The notes: a model not told the origin generated them from the sequence alone. Counted from the first letter of the stretch, positions 28,880 through 38,484 are shown. The stretch: DNA of 64,000 nucleotides from Mesorhizobium sp. Root102 (GCF_001425625.1 NZ_LMCP01000001.1:1430-65429); one strand, 5' to 3'. Numbers and translations are program-made.

Positions 28880-29665
28880 GTGAGTTTTTCGATGTCAGGC
28901 AAGCCGCGTGGCTTGGTCCTCTGCATCTCCTTCGCCGCTTGCTGTGCCGCGATTCCCCTGGTTGCGTGTCTCACGAGCAGTCCCGCCTATGCGCTGAGCG
29001 AGATCAAGCGCGAAGAGCTCCCACCAACAGTCACGCCGCCGGCGGACGACGACATGTCGCCCCCGGGAAGCACCGTGCCAATGCCCAACCCGGTCGGAAC
29101 GCCGCCTCCGGCCAGCCAGCCGGCTGCTCCTGAAGCCGAGCCGGACAGTCCGGCGGATGGCGGCGTGACCAGACCGCGCGTCGATCCGGACACGCCGGTA
29201 CCCGAGGTTGTCTACGATCTCGGCAAGCTGCCGGAACCGGTACGACGCATGCACGACCTGATCGTCGAAGCCTGCAAGGGCGGTGACATCGAAAAGCTGC
29301 GTCCCTTGATCGGCAAGGGCGACAGCGCCACGCAGATATCGCTGACCGACATAGACGGCGACGCCATCGCCTTCCTCAAGGGGCTCTCCGGCGACCCGGA
29401 CGGCCAGGAGATCCTGGCCATCCTGGAGGAGGTGCTCAATGCCGGCTACGTCCACCTCGATGCCGGTACGCCACAAGAGCTCTATGTGTGGCCGTATTTC
29501 TTCGCCCTGCCGTTGGACAAGCTGGACGCCAAGCAGCGGGTCGAACTGTTCAAGATCGTCACCGCGGGCGACTTCGACGACATGAAGCAGTTCGGCGCCT
29601 ATATTTTCTATCGCGTCGGTATCACGCCTGCCGGGCAATGGACATTCTTCGTCGCCGGCGACTGA
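28880..29665 (+). CDS. Conserved secreted protein of unknown function
   Basis: The product has about 261 residues. A signal peptide or lipoprotein-like segment (LVLCISFAACCAAIPLVACL, ending SSPAYA) is followed by a Pro-rich, disordered stretch (about 45-110) and a folded C-terminal domain from about 115 with PVRRMHDLIVEACKGGDIEKL and QELYVWPYFFALPLDKLD. The layout suggests a periplasmic or anchored protein. A GTG start at 28880 with GGGAG upstream is preferred; the ATG at 28892 is possible. I recognise it as a conserved rhizobial type only, without function. Confidence 0.7.
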   Translation: MSFSMSGKPRGLVLCISFAACCAAIPLVACLTSSPAYALSEIKREELPPTVTPPADDDMSPPGSTVPMPNPVGTPPPASQPAAPEAEPDSPADGGVTRPRVDPDTPVPEVVYDLGKLPEPVRRMHDLIVEACKGGDIEKLRPLIGKGDSATQISLTDIDGDAIAFLKGLSGDPDGQEILAILEEVLNAGYVHLDAGTPQELYVWPYFFALPLDKLDAKQRVELFKIVTAGDFDDMKQFGAYIFYRVGITPAGQWTFFVAGD

Positions 29666-29679
29666 GCCTCTTAGGGAAT

Positions 29680-31005
29680 CTAGACGACAAGGGCCTCGGA
29701 AAACTCCACCGCCTTGCCCTGGCTTGGCGTGGCGATCTCGCCTTCCCACATAACGCGGCGGCCGCGAATGACGGTGCCGATTGGCCAGCCGGTCACTTCT
29801 CTCCCGTCATAAGGCGTCCAGCCGGCTTTCGAGCCAGCCTGCGCATTGGTGATGGTCTGGCGCCGTTTCATATCGACGATGGTGAAATCGGCGTCGTAGC
29901 CGGCGGCGATGCGGCCCTTTCTCGCCATGCCGAAGATGCGTTGCGGGCCGTGGCTCGACAGGTCGACAAAGCGCTGCAAGGTCAGCCGTCCGGCATTGAC
30001 GTGGTCGAGCATGATCGGCACCAGCGTCTGCACGCCGGTCATCCCCGACGGCGAGGCCGGATAGGGCTTTGCCTTCTCAGCCAGCGTGTGCGGCGCGTGG
30101 TCGGAACCGAGCACATCGACGATGCCTTGCGCAATGCCGTGCCAGACACCGTCGCGATGGCGCGCGGCGCGCACTGGCGGGTTCATCTGGATCAGCGTGC
30201 CAAGCCGCGCATAGTCGTCGGCGCTCAGCGTCAAATGATGCGGCGTCGCCTCGCAGGTCGCGACATCCTTGTGCTGTTCGAGGAACAAAATCTCCTCGGC
30301 GGTCGAGATGTGCAGGACATGGATGCGGGCGCGAACTTGCCGAGCGATGCGCACCAGCCGTTCGGTGCAGCGCAAGGCGGCGATCTCGTCGCGCCAGACC
30401 GGGTGCGATGAAGGATCGCCCACGATGCGTTCGCCAAGACGCTCGCGCAGCCGGAATTCGTCTTCCGAATGAAAGGCGGCGCGGCGGCGCGTATTCCGGA
30501 GGATCGATGCCACGCCCTCGTCATCCTCGACCAGCAGATCACCGGTGGACGAGCCCATGAAAACCTTGATCCCGGCCGCGCCCGGCAACCGCTCAAACTC
30601 GCCGACATCCCCGGCGTTTTCGCGGGTGCCGCCGACCCAGAAGGCAAAATCGCAATGCATGCGATCCGTGCCGCGCCGAACCTTGTCGGCAAGCGCTGCC
30701 TCGCTGGTGGTCAAAGGATTGGTGTTGGGCATCTCGAACACGGCTGTGACGCCGCCAAGCACGGCCGCGCGCGAACCCGTTTCCAGGTCTTCCTTGTGCT
30801 CCAGGCCCGGCTCGCGAAAGTGCACCTGGCTATCGATGACACCTGGCAGGATATGCAGGCCGCGGCAGTCGACCGTCTCACCGGCCGAGGCCTGGCGGAG
30901 ATCGCCGATGGCAGCGATGCGCCCGTCCTTCACGCCGATGTCGCGAGCCCCTTCACCGTCATGGTTGACCACTGTGCCGCCTGTCAGGATGAGGTCGTAG
31001 ATCAT
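29680..31005 (-). CDS. pyrC: Dihydroorotase
   Basis: The product has 441 residues and belongs to the amidohydrolase superfamily of pyrimidine biosynthesis. The zinc-binding DSQVHFREPG (HxR type), a lysine-equivalent segment, HILHISTAEE, and the GSDHAPH signature with the catalytic Asp are all present. The length and MIYDLILTGGTVVNHDGEG start fit class I-like dihydroorotases. The ATG at 31005 is chosen for the family start; an ATG two codons upstream is also possible. pyrE is elsewhere in this window, not linked. Confidence 0.92.
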   Translation of the reverse strand: MIYDLILTGGTVVNHDGEGARDIGVKDGRIAAIGDLRQASAGETVDCRGLHILPGVIDSQVHFREPGLEHKEDLETGSRAAVLGGVTAVFEMPNTNPLTTSEAALADKVRRGTDRMHCDFAFWVGGTRENAGDVGEFERLPGAAGIKVFMGSSTGDLLVEDDEGVASILRNTRRRAAFHSEDEFRLRERLGERIVGDPSSHPVWRDEIAALRCTERLVRIARQVRARIHVLHISTAEEILFLEQHKDVATCEATPHHLTLSADDYARLGTLIQMNPPVRAARHRDGVWHGIAQGIVDVLGSDHAPHTLAEKAKPYPASPSGMTGVQTLVPIMLDHVNAGRLTLQRFVDLSSHGPQRIFGMARKGRIAAGYDADFTIVDMKRRQTITNAQAGSKAGWTPYDGREVTGWPIGTVIRGRRVMWEGEIATPSQGKAVEFSEALVV

Positions 31006-31086
31006 GGCCATGCTCTCTTGCGGGGGGAGTGCCAGCGGCTTACGTAAAGGCCGACCGTTTTGCAAGATCAGGTTGCTTTTCCGCCC

Positions 31087-31947
31087 ATGCCCTTTGCCCA
31101 GCTCAAAGACCGCGCCCTCATCTCCGTGTCAGGCCCGGATGCCGAGCATTTTCTGCAGAACATCCTGACCACCGATCTCGACATCCTGGCTCCGGGCGAA
31201 GCCAAGCCCGGTGCACTGCTGACGCCGCAAGGCAAGATCCTGTTCGATTTCCTGATCTCGCGCGACGGTGAGAATGCATTCCGGCTGGAATGCCGGGCCG
31301 CCATATCGGACGATTTCGTACGCCGGCTGACGCTCTACAAACTGCGTGCCAAGGTCGAGATTACCAAGGCAGATCAGGCGTTTGTCATCGTCGCGTGGGG
31401 ACATGAATCAACACCCTCACAATCCGATTCAACGACGGCCGCCGACACGCGCTTTCCGAAGGGTGCCGTCACGCGTTCCTATTGCGAAACGGATGAGCGC
31501 AGCGATCTTGCCGCATGGCAAGCCTTCCGCATTGCCTGCGGCATTGCCGAAAGCGGCAGCGACTATCAACTCGGAGACGCCTTCCCCCATGATGTGCTGC
31601 TGGACGAAACCGGCGGCGTCGGCTTCAAGAAGGGCTGCTATGTCGGCCAGGAAGTCGTCTCGCGCATGCAGCATCGCGGCACGGCCAGGCGGCGCGTGCT
31701 GATTGCATCGGCCGACAGGCCCCTGCCCGCACCGGGCACCGAGCTGACCGTTGCAGGACGGGCGGTGGGCACGCTCGGGTCGACCGTCGGCACGACCGGT
31801 CTGGCCATTGCTCGCATCGACCGGGTCAAAGCGGCGCTCGACGCCGGCCAGCCGATCATGGCCGGGCACGCCGCTGTTTCACTCGCCATCCCGGTCTGGG
31901 CGAAATTCGGCTTCCCGCAGGAAGCCGTCAGCGCGGAGGAGACCTGA
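31087..31947 (+). CDS. ygfZ: Folate-binding protein YgfZ
   Basis: The 286-residue GcvT-like protein helps repair or make iron-sulfur clusters in a folate-dependent way. The diagnostic motif KKGCYVGQEVVSRMQHRG, with its conserved Cys, is present near residue 180. The N-terminal ALISVSGPDAEHFLQNILTTD fits the family. The ATG at 31087 is preferred over one nine codons earlier that lacks homology. Its stop overlaps the start of the HD hydrolase gene. Confidence 0.92.
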   Translation: MPFAQLKDRALISVSGPDAEHFLQNILTTDLDILAPGEAKPGALLTPQGKILFDFLISRDGENAFRLECRAAISDDFVRRLTLYKLRAKVEITKADQAFVIVAWGHESTPSQSDSTTAADTRFPKGAVTRSYCETDERSDLAAWQAFRIACGIAESGSDYQLGDAFPHDVLLDETGGVGFKKGCYVGQEVVSRMQHRGTARRRVLIASADRPLPAPGTELTVAGRAVGTLGSTVGTTGLAIARIDRVKAALDAGQPIMAGHAAVSLAIPVWAKFGFPQEAVSAEET

Positions 31948-32582
31948 TGGCCGCCGACCGCGTCGGCGCGCCGGCACGCGCCTGGCAGCGCATGCTGTCG
32001 GGCCGTCGGCTCGACCTGCTCGACCCCTCGCCGCTCGATATCGAGATTTCAGACATTGCGCATGGGCTCGCCCGCGTTGCCCGCTGGAACGGCCAGACCA
32101 GCGGCGAACATGCCTTTTCGGTCGCCCAGCACTCGCTGCTGGTCGAGGGGCTGTTCTGCGACCTGGTGCCCGAGGCTTCGGCCGACGCCAGGCTGGCGGC
32201 GCTGCTGCACGACGCTCCCGAATATGTCATCGGCGACATGATCTCGCCGTTCAAATCGGTGATGGGAGGCAGCTACAAGGACTGTGAATTGCGACTGCAG
32301 CGCGCCATCCATTCGCGCTTCTCGTTGCCGCCGGAACCATCCGCTGCGCTGCGCAAGGAGATCAAGCGCGCCGACCAGATCGCCGCTTACTTCGAGGCAA
32401 CGCTGCTCGCCGGCTTTTCGACCGCCGAGGCGACCGAGTTCTTCGGCCGTCCGCGCGGCTTCAATGCCGACCGCTTCGATTTCACGCCACGCTCGGTGAC
32501 CTGGGCGCAGAATGCGTTCCTGAAGCGGTTTTCCGCGATCGAGACGTCGCGGCATCAGATTTCGGCACCCGCAATCGGCTGA
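31947..32582 (+). CDS. HD-domain phosphohydrolase (YfbR-like)
   Basis: The 211-residue protein has the HD metal-site residues in order: GEHAFSVAQHS, then LAALLHDAPEYVIGD, with further conserved EIKRADQIAAYFE. YfbR-like enzymes act as 5'-nucleotidases on deoxyribonucleotides. The start codon shares one base with the ygfZ stop, so the two are translationally coupled. Confidence 0.9.
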   Translation: MAADRVGAPARAWQRMLSGRRLDLLDPSPLDIEISDIAHGLARVARWNGQTSGEHAFSVAQHSLLVEGLFCDLVPEASADARLAALLHDAPEYVIGDMISPFKSVMGGSYKDCELRLQRAIHSRFSLPPEPSAALRKEIKRADQIAAYFEATLLAGFSTAEATEFFGRPRGFNADRFDFTPRSVTWAQNAFLKRFSAIETSRHQISAPAIG

Positions 32583-32645
32583 AAAACGCTAAATTAACCG
32601 GAACGGGCAACAGTGCGGTGTTCGATCACGATCCGCAGGCGCCTC

Positions 32646-34787
32646 ATGCCCGTCGCTGATGCCAAGGATGGTTCGGTCATCCCGGAACGGGAGGCCGAAG
32701 GCATGGGGCGCTCGCGCCATATGGAAGACGAACTGCGCGAACAGAATGAACGCTTTTCGGCCGCTGTCGAGAACATGTCGCATGGCCTGTGCATGTTCGA
32801 CGCCGACGAGCGGATGATCATCTGCAACGGCAACTACATCAACATCTTCTGTCTCGACGCCGAGATGATACGGCCCGGGATCCGGTTCCTCGACATTCTG
32901 CGGCACAGCGTCGACATCGGCATCGCCTCACAAACCGCCGACGAACTCTACGCCATTCGCAAGCCCTATATCGACCAGGCGAAACCCTCGACCTACGAGG
33001 AGACGCTGTCGGACGGCCGCATCATCAACATCTCGCATCGCCCGCTTGCTCTGGGCGGCTGGGTTTCGATCTACGAGGACATTACCGAACAGAGACGCGC
33101 CCAACAGGATCTCAAGGAACAGCACCGACGCTTCGACGCAGCACTCGCCAACATGTCGCAAGGCTTGCTGATGTACGATGCTGACGGCAAGATGATCGTG
33201 CGCAACGGGCGTTTTCTGGAACTCTACAACGTCACCGCGGAGGACCTCCCGCTTGGAACGACGCACCGCGACGCGCTCGAACGATTGCTGGAACTCGGCA
33301 TCTATTCGAGGATTGATGTCGACAGTGAAGTCGCCAAAACCGAAGCCTGCCTGGTGGCGGCAAAAATGCATTCGGCGTATCGGCATCTTACCGACGGCAG
33401 GACGGTTCTGGTCACACGCCAGCCGATGAGCGGCGGCGGTTGGGTGGCGACCTTTGACGATGTTACCGAGCGCCGCCGTACCGAAGAGCGCATGACCCAT
33501 CTTGCGCATCACGATATGCTGACCGGACTGCCCAACCGCTCGATGTTTCGCGAACGGCTCGACCTTGCGCTGGAGGACACGGCGGCCACGCCATTGGCAA
33601 TTTTCTCGCTCGATCTCGATCGCTTCAAGGTGGTCAACGACACCTGGGGACATCCGGCCGGCGACTGGCTGTTGAAGGGCGTGGCCGAGCGGCTGCAGCG
33701 TTGCCTGCGCGGTGAAACGGACGTCGTCGCTCGCTTCGGCGGCGACGAATTCGTCATCATACAGTTCAATTTCAAGGGCATTGCCGATGCCGAAAAACTG
33801 GCGAAGCGTATCATCGAGGCGATCGCAAGACCGTTTCGCGACAAGAGCCGCGACATGCATGTCGGCATCAGCCTGGGCATCGCCGTTTTCCCCGACGATG
33901 GCGGCGACGCCGATACGCTGCTGAAAAACGCCGATACGGCGCTCTATCGGGCGAAGAGCGAAGGGCGCAACCTGTACCGCTTCTTCGAGCCTGGAATGGA
34001 CGCCATGGTGCGGGAACGGCGCGCGCTCGAGATCGATCTCGAGGCAGCGCTGCCGCGCCAGGAATTCGATCTGGATTTCCAGCCCATCATGAACATCGCC
34101 TCCGGCGAGATCGTCGGCGCGGAAGCCTTGATGCGCTGGCATTCGCCAGAGCGCGGCACGGTGGCGCCGGACGACTTCATTGCGGTCGCCGAGGAAACCG
34201 GGCTGATCGTGCCGCTTGGCGAGTGGGCGCTGAGGAAAGCCTGCACGGCGGCGGCAAGCTGGCCTGCCTGCCTGCGCATTGCGGTCAATGTCTCGGCCGT
34301 GCAGCTCAAAAGTGGCAGTTTCGCCCGCAGCGTCATCTCGGCGCTAGCCTTCTCCGGTGTGCCAGCCGGCCGGCTGGAGCTGGAAATCACCGAAACCGTG
34401 CTGATGGACGAGAGTGAGACTGTGCTGAAGACGCTGCGTCAGTTGCGCGAACTCGGCATCCGCATTGCGCTGGATGATTTCGGCACCGGCTATTCCTCGC
34501 TCGGTTATCTCAGGCGTTTTCCCGTCGACAAGATCAAGATCGACCGTTCGTTCATCCACGACCTGGGCAATCGCGACACAGCGGCGATCGTTCGCACCGT
34601 CATCGGGCTGGGCGCCGAGCTTGGCATCACTGTCACCGCCGAGGGTGTCGAGACCGAGGCGCAGCTCGACATCCTGCGCGGCAATGGCTGTACCGAGGCG
34701 CAGGGCTACCTGATCGGCGTGCCGTCGAATGCGGCCGATATTCAGCGTCTGTTGAAATCTCGTGCGTTGCACAGCCAGACCGGCTGA
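32646..34787 (+). CDS. PAS-PAS-GGDEF-EAL cyclic-di-GMP signalling protein
   Basis: The product has 713 residues. Two PAS modules (about 35-140 and 155-280; ENMSHGLCMFDADE and ANMSQGLLMYDADG), each followed by a coiled linker, precede a GGDEF domain with an intact active loop RFGGDEF (about 365). An EAL domain follows with EALMRW, NVSAVQL, ITETVLMDE, DDFGTGYSSL and AEGVETEAQ. Both catalytic motifs look intact, so it could both make and break c-di-GMP. No membrane segment is seen. A GTG 11 codons upstream is an alternative start. Confidence 0.93.
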   Translation: MPVADAKDGSVIPEREAEGMGRSRHMEDELREQNERFSAAVENMSHGLCMFDADERMIICNGNYINIFCLDAEMIRPGIRFLDILRHSVDIGIASQTADELYAIRKPYIDQAKPSTYEETLSDGRIINISHRPLALGGWVSIYEDITEQRRAQQDLKEQHRRFDAALANMSQGLLMYDADGKMIVRNGRFLELYNVTAEDLPLGTTHRDALERLLELGIYSRIDVDSEVAKTEACLVAAKMHSAYRHLTDGRTVLVTRQPMSGGGWVATFDDVTERRRTEERMTHLAHHDMLTGLPNRSMFRERLDLALEDTAATPLAIFSLDLDRFKVVNDTWGHPAGDWLLKGVAERLQRCLRGETDVVARFGGDEFVIIQFNFKGIADAEKLAKRIIEAIARPFRDKSRDMHVGISLGIAVFPDDGGDADTLLKNADTALYRAKSEGRNLYRFFEPGMDAMVRERRALEIDLEAALPRQEFDLDFQPIMNIASGEIVGAEALMRWHSPERGTVAPDDFIAVAEETGLIVPLGEWALRKACTAAASWPACLRIAVNVSAVQLKSGSFARSVISALAFSGVPAGRLELEITETVLMDESETVLKTLRQLRELGIRIALDDFGTGYSSLGYLRRFPVDKIKIDRSFIHDLGNRDTAAIVRTVIGLGAELGITVTAEGVETEAQLDILRGNGCTEAQGYLIGVPSNAADIQRLLKSRALHSQTG

Positions 34788-34798
34788 GGTCGCCATCG

Positions 34799-35725
34799 TC
34801 AACGCAGGGTGTCGATATATTTGCCGTGGAAGCTGACATAGCCCGGCTCGACCACCTTCAAATGCCGCTCGATCAGCGCATGAAACCGCGGCAGTTGATG
34901 AAACGGCACACCGGGATAGGCATGATGCTCGGCATGGAATGGCATGTTCCATGCCAGCTTGCGGACCAGCCAGTTGGTCAGCGTGGTCCTGGTGTTCTCC
35001 AGCATATTGGCGACGAACGGACAACGGCCGTGCTCGGCCAAGAGATAGAGCCGCAGAAACGGCTGTCCCAACAGCGCGGGCAGGATCCAGATGTAGAGTA
35101 GCACGGAGAGCCGGAAATAAACGGCCAGCAGAATGAGCACGGCATAAAAGGCAATCATGGCGCGCGCCTCGATGCGCACCTTGTCGTGGCCTTTTGGCGG
35201 AACGTAGCTTTCCCGGCCGCGGTCCATAGCATTGCCATAAAGCGTTTTGAGGTGCCCCCACCACAACGGGATACCAGAGACATGGACGAGATATTGCCCC
35301 CATGTCTCCGGTTTGGCGAATGCCAGCTCCGGGTCGTTCTGCGGGTCTTGCGTGTATCGATGATGGACGAAGTGGAAGTAGCGAAACCAGTCCGCCGGCA
35401 GCGCGATCGCCAGGCTGCACACCTGTGCCACGGCATCGTTCAGCCGTTGCGTTTCGAAAGCCGTACGATGAACCGTCTCGTGCAGCAGCGTGAACAGGAA
35501 CACGATGAGGATGCCTTGCGGCAGCATCAGCAGCGGCCAGAACGGCACCTTGGCGGCGATCAGCGATCCGATGATCACGATCGCCCCCCAATGAGCGGCA
35601 AGCTGAACGAGGCCCGCGACGTCCGATTTGGCGGTCAGGCGGTTGCGCTCTTCCTGCGTCAACGATGAAATTACGTCGCGATGATCCACGGGCTTCGATC
35701 CAGGCTTGGATTTGATGAAATCCAC
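34799..35725 (-). CDS. Membrane fatty acid desaturase
   Basis: The product has 308 residues. The three histidine boxes that bind the di-iron site are present: HETVH near residue 90, HFVHHRY near 127 and HAEHHAYPG near 250. Hydrophobic pairs between them place the active site on the cytoplasmic face. Translation starts at a GTG. The gene faces away from a LysR regulator, with a palindrome in the 70-base spacer. The substrate could be an acyl lipid, a carotenoid or a small aldehyde or alkane; no choice is possible from sequence. Confidence 0.9.
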   Translation of the reverse strand: MDFIKSKPGSKPVDHRDVISSLTQEERNRLTAKSDVAGLVQLAAHWGAIVIIGSLIAAKVPFWPLLMLPQGILIVFLFTLLHETVHRTAFETQRLNDAVAQVCSLAIALPADWFRYFHFVHHRYTQDPQNDPELAFAKPETWGQYLVHVSGIPLWWGHLKTLYGNAMDRGRESYVPPKGHDKVRIEARAMIAFYAVLILLAVYFRLSVLLYIWILPALLGQPFLRLYLLAEHGRCPFVANMLENTRTTLTNWLVRKLAWNMPFHAEHHAYPGVPFHQLPRFHALIERHLKVVEPGYVSFHGKYIDTLR

Positions 35726-35772
35726 CGTAGCCCATGAAAAAACTTTCCAAAAACGACGATTTCTGCAATTTT

Positions 35773-35789
35773 GATAAGCTGAGCTTATC
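35773..35789. promoter_or_regulatory. Palindromic LysR operator
   Basis: GATAAGCTGAGCTTATC is a perfect 17-bp inverted repeat centred on G. It ends six bases before the ATG of the LysR gene, in the divergent spacer with the desaturase gene. Such a position would let the regulator repress itself and control the desaturase. Confidence 0.65.
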
Positions 35790-35795
35790 TATCCA

Positions 35796-36713
35796 ATGAT
35801 CGTGGCCACACTTCCATCTCTCAAAGGACTTCAGGCCTTCGAGGCCGCGGCGCGTGCAGGCAGCTTTGCCGCGGCGGCGGAAGAGCTTTCGGTATCGGCC
35901 GCTGCCATCAGCCAGCTCATCCGCACCGTCGAGGAGCAGATGGGCCGCAAGCTGTTCCACCGCGTCAACCGGCGCGTCGTCCTCACCGAGGCCGGCGTCG
36001 AGATGCTGCCGAGGTTGACCATGGCCTTCCAGGAGATCGGCAGCGTCTCGCGCGAACTTGGCGGCGATGCATTTCGCCCGCGCCTGGTGGTATCGGTACC
36101 GCCATCCATGGCCATGGGTTGGCTTTCGCAGCGTCTCGCCGGTTTTGTCGCAAGCCATGGCGCCGTCGACATATCGCTCAGAGGCGACGACGACCCGGTG
36201 CCGTTCGACCGTGAGCTGATCGACATCAGGCTCACTTATGGCCCGCATTATCGCGAGCACCCGACCGAGGATATCGTCCGGGATGCAGTCTATCCCGTGA
36301 GTGCGCCCGGGCTGGCCGACACGATCAAACCCGAGGGCCTCGCCAGCCTGCCGCTCATCCACACCGGCTGGGGACCGACTGGTGCGTCCTTTCCGTCCTG
36401 GCACAACTGGTTCGAGGCGGCCGGCATCGAGCCCGGCCGGGCAGCGCAACGCGGCCTCTCGGCCAACTCATCGCGCGCAGCACTCGACCTTGCAATTTCG
36501 GGATTGGGCGTGGCGCTGGCGCAAGGGATCTACTGTGCCGCGGCGCTGGAAGACGGCCGGCTTGTCCGGCCCGTCACCCGGGCGCTGGCGCTGCGCCAGC
36601 CCTATTGCCTGACGATCCCGGAGCGAGGCGCGAGGCGCAATGTCGTGGCGGCGTTCCGCGAGTGGCTGATCGACGAATGCCGGCGCGCAGTGAGCTCGCC
36701 GGTACTCCGTTGA
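35796..36713 (+). CDS. LysR family transcriptional regulator (GcvA-like)
   Basis: The 305-residue regulator has its N-terminal helix-turn-helix in LKGLQAFEAAARAGSFAAAA and VSAAAISQLIRTVEEQMG, followed by a LysR effector domain. The start resembles the GcvA subgroup. No Shine-Dalgarno sequence is visible because the operator occupies the region before the ATG, so the mRNA may be leaderless or nearly so. The divergent desaturase gene is the likely target. Confidence 0.92.
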   Translation: MIVATLPSLKGLQAFEAAARAGSFAAAAEELSVSAAAISQLIRTVEEQMGRKLFHRVNRRVVLTEAGVEMLPRLTMAFQEIGSVSRELGGDAFRPRLVVSVPPSMAMGWLSQRLAGFVASHGAVDISLRGDDDPVPFDRELIDIRLTYGPHYREHPTEDIVRDAVYPVSAPGLADTIKPEGLASLPLIHTGWGPTGASFPSWHNWFEAAGIEPGRAAQRGLSANSSRAALDLAISGLGVALAQGIYCAAALEDGRLVRPVTRALALRQPYCLTIPERGARRNVVAAFREWLIDECRRAVSSPVLR

Positions 36714-36731
36714 CCTGACAGGCGGCGATGG

Positions 36732-37004
36732 TCAGAGGTGCCCGCTCAATGCCTCTGCCATTTCCTTGTTTGTTGCCACGGGAACGATCTCGAATTCCAC
36801 CAGATCCGCCCATTCGATGACCCAGCGCTGCAGCAGCGTGACGTCATCGGCCTCCACCAGCAGGAAACAGCGGCTCATGTCCGCCGCGATCCAGCTGTGA
36901 TGTACGAGAAGCTCGTCCGGCTTCAGGCGACCCCGGTCGCGAAAGCGGCGGTAGATCTCCTTACAATCGCAGCCGGTAAAATCCTCGATCACGATGAACA
37001 GCAT
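36732..37004 (-). CDS. DUF3303 family protein
   Basis: This 90-residue ferredoxin-fold-like protein starts MLFIVIEDFTGCD and contains RFRDRGRLKPDELLVHHSWI and ADLVEFEIVPV, as in the DUF3303 family. GGGGA just upstream of the ATG decides the start over a longer TTG frame. It follows the RimK-like gene by 16 bases on the same strand, so it is probably part of the same transcript. Function unknown. Confidence 0.8.
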   Translation of the reverse strand: MLFIVIEDFTGCDCKEIYRRFRDRGRLKPDELLVHHSWIAADMSRCFLLVEADDVTLLQRWVIEWADLVEFEIVPVATNKEMAEALSGHL

Positions 37005-37020
37005 CTTTTCCCCGATCAAA

Positions 37021-38484
37021 TTACCGCCCCGGCCGGTCCAGCCGCTCCAGGAACCACTGCGTCAGCCGCACCCAGACCTCGTCCTTCTCGCCGGAATCCT
37101 CCCAGCCATGGTCGAGGTTGGGATTGTCGTTGACCTCGATGACGAAGACACCGTCCTTGGTCTCCTTGAGGTCGACGCCATAGAGCCCGTCACCGATGCA
37201 GCGCGCCGCCTTCACCGCCGTCTCGACGACATGCGCGGGCGTTTCCTTCAGCGTGAAGGTCTTGATGCCGCCCTGGTCGGGCTTGCCGTTGGCCTTGTGG
37301 TTGACGATCTGCCAGTGCTTCTTGGCCATCAGATAGTGCACGGCAAACAGCGGCTGGCCGCCGAGCACGCCGACGCGCCAGTCATATTCGGTCGGAATGA
37401 ATTTCTGCGCGATCAGAAGGTCCGAATCCTCCAGCCATTCGGTGGCGAGCGTCTTCAGTTCCTCGAAGTTGGCGCATTTCTTGACGCCGCGCGAGAATGA
37501 CGAATCCGGGATCTTCAGCACCAGCGGAAAGCCCAGTGTCTGCGCCGCCAGTTCGAGGTCCGAGGTGCCGGCGATCATCACCGTCGGCGGCACGGGGACC
37601 TTGTTGTAGGCCATCAGTTCGTTGAGATAGACCTTGTTGGTGCAGCGGATCATCGACAGCGGATCGTCGATGACCGGCATGCCTTCCTGCTGGGCGCGGC
37701 GGGCGAAACGATAGGTGTGGTTGGAGATCGAGGTGGTCTCGCGGATGAACAGCGCGTCGTAATTGGCGAGCTTGGCAAGGTCCCGCTTGGTGATCGGCTC
37801 GATTTCGACGCCCATCTTCTCGGCGATCTTGGCCCAGTAACGCAGCGACGAGATTTCGGACGGCGGCAATTCCTCATGCGGGTCGACCAGCGTGGCGAAG
37901 GTGTAGCGCGCCGGCGTGCGGCCCTTGGTGTCGCGCCACTCGCGGTTGGTGTAGGTTTCCAAGCACTGGATGAAGCTTTTTTCTTCGTCCTCGGTCATCC
38001 GCGCCAGCGGATGGAAGCCGATCTTGCGGATCGAGGCCCATTCGGCGCTGTCGTTGATGTGGACTTCGAGCGCCGGTGCGCGGAACCAGTCGAACAACAG
38101 CTTGGCGAAACGGTCCCAGATTTTCGACGGGCCGATGCCGAAGAAGATGCAGACCTTTTGCGGAAAGACCCCGCCAAGATCCTTGCGGCATTTATTGAGC
38201 GCCAGTTCCAGTTCCGGCAGCGCGTGCTCATAGAGCTTGCGCTCCGACAGGTCGATTATCGTCTCGACGGTCGGGATCACCTTGTGGCCGCGCGAGCTTG
38301 CCAGCAGCGAGGCATAGTAACCGCGGCTCTGGTAGCCGTAATTGTTCGACAGGTTGATGACCTTCGGCCGCTGGCCGCGAAACAGCGACGGATGCGCGAG
38401 ATAATCGCGGTTGGTGATGATCTTGTGTGGTGTCGCCACCTGGTCGAGATCGCTCTGTCTGCCTGTAAGAATAACCCAGGTCAT
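37021..38484 (-). CDS. RimK-like ATP-grasp ligase with N-terminal extension
   Basis: This is a 487-residue protein. About 190 residues of N-terminal domain (HKIITNRDYL, VINLSNNYGYQSRGYY) match the RLAN-type extension known to precede some RimK-like ligases. The ATP-grasp region follows, with VPVPPTVMI, GFPLVLKIPDSSFSRG for nucleotide binding, and DLKETKDGVFVIEVNDNPN for Mg2+. ATP-grasp ligases of this group join amino acids or peptides through carboxylate-amine bonds. It begins five bases after the GNAT-C39 gene, so the two form an operon. Substrate unknown. Confidence 0.88.
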   Translation of the reverse strand: MTWVILTGRQSDLDQVATPHKIITNRDYLAHPSLFRGQRPKVINLSNNYGYQSRGYYASLLASSRGHKVIPTVETIIDLSERKLYEHALPELELALNKCRKDLGGVFPQKVCIFFGIGPSKIWDRFAKLLFDWFRAPALEVHINDSAEWASIRKIGFHPLARMTEDEEKSFIQCLETYTNREWRDTKGRTPARYTFATLVDPHEELPPSEISSLRYWAKIAEKMGVEIEPITKRDLAKLANYDALFIRETTSISNHTYRFARRAQQEGMPVIDDPLSMIRCTNKVYLNELMAYNKVPVPPTVMIAGTSDLELAAQTLGFPLVLKIPDSSFSRGVKKCANFEELKTLATEWLEDSDLLIAQKFIPTEYDWRVGVLGGQPLFAVHYLMAKKHWQIVNHKANGKPDQGGIKTFTLKETPAHVVETAVKAARCIGDGLYGVDLKETKDGVFVIEVNDNPNLDHGWEDSGEKDEVWVRLTQWFLERLDRPGR

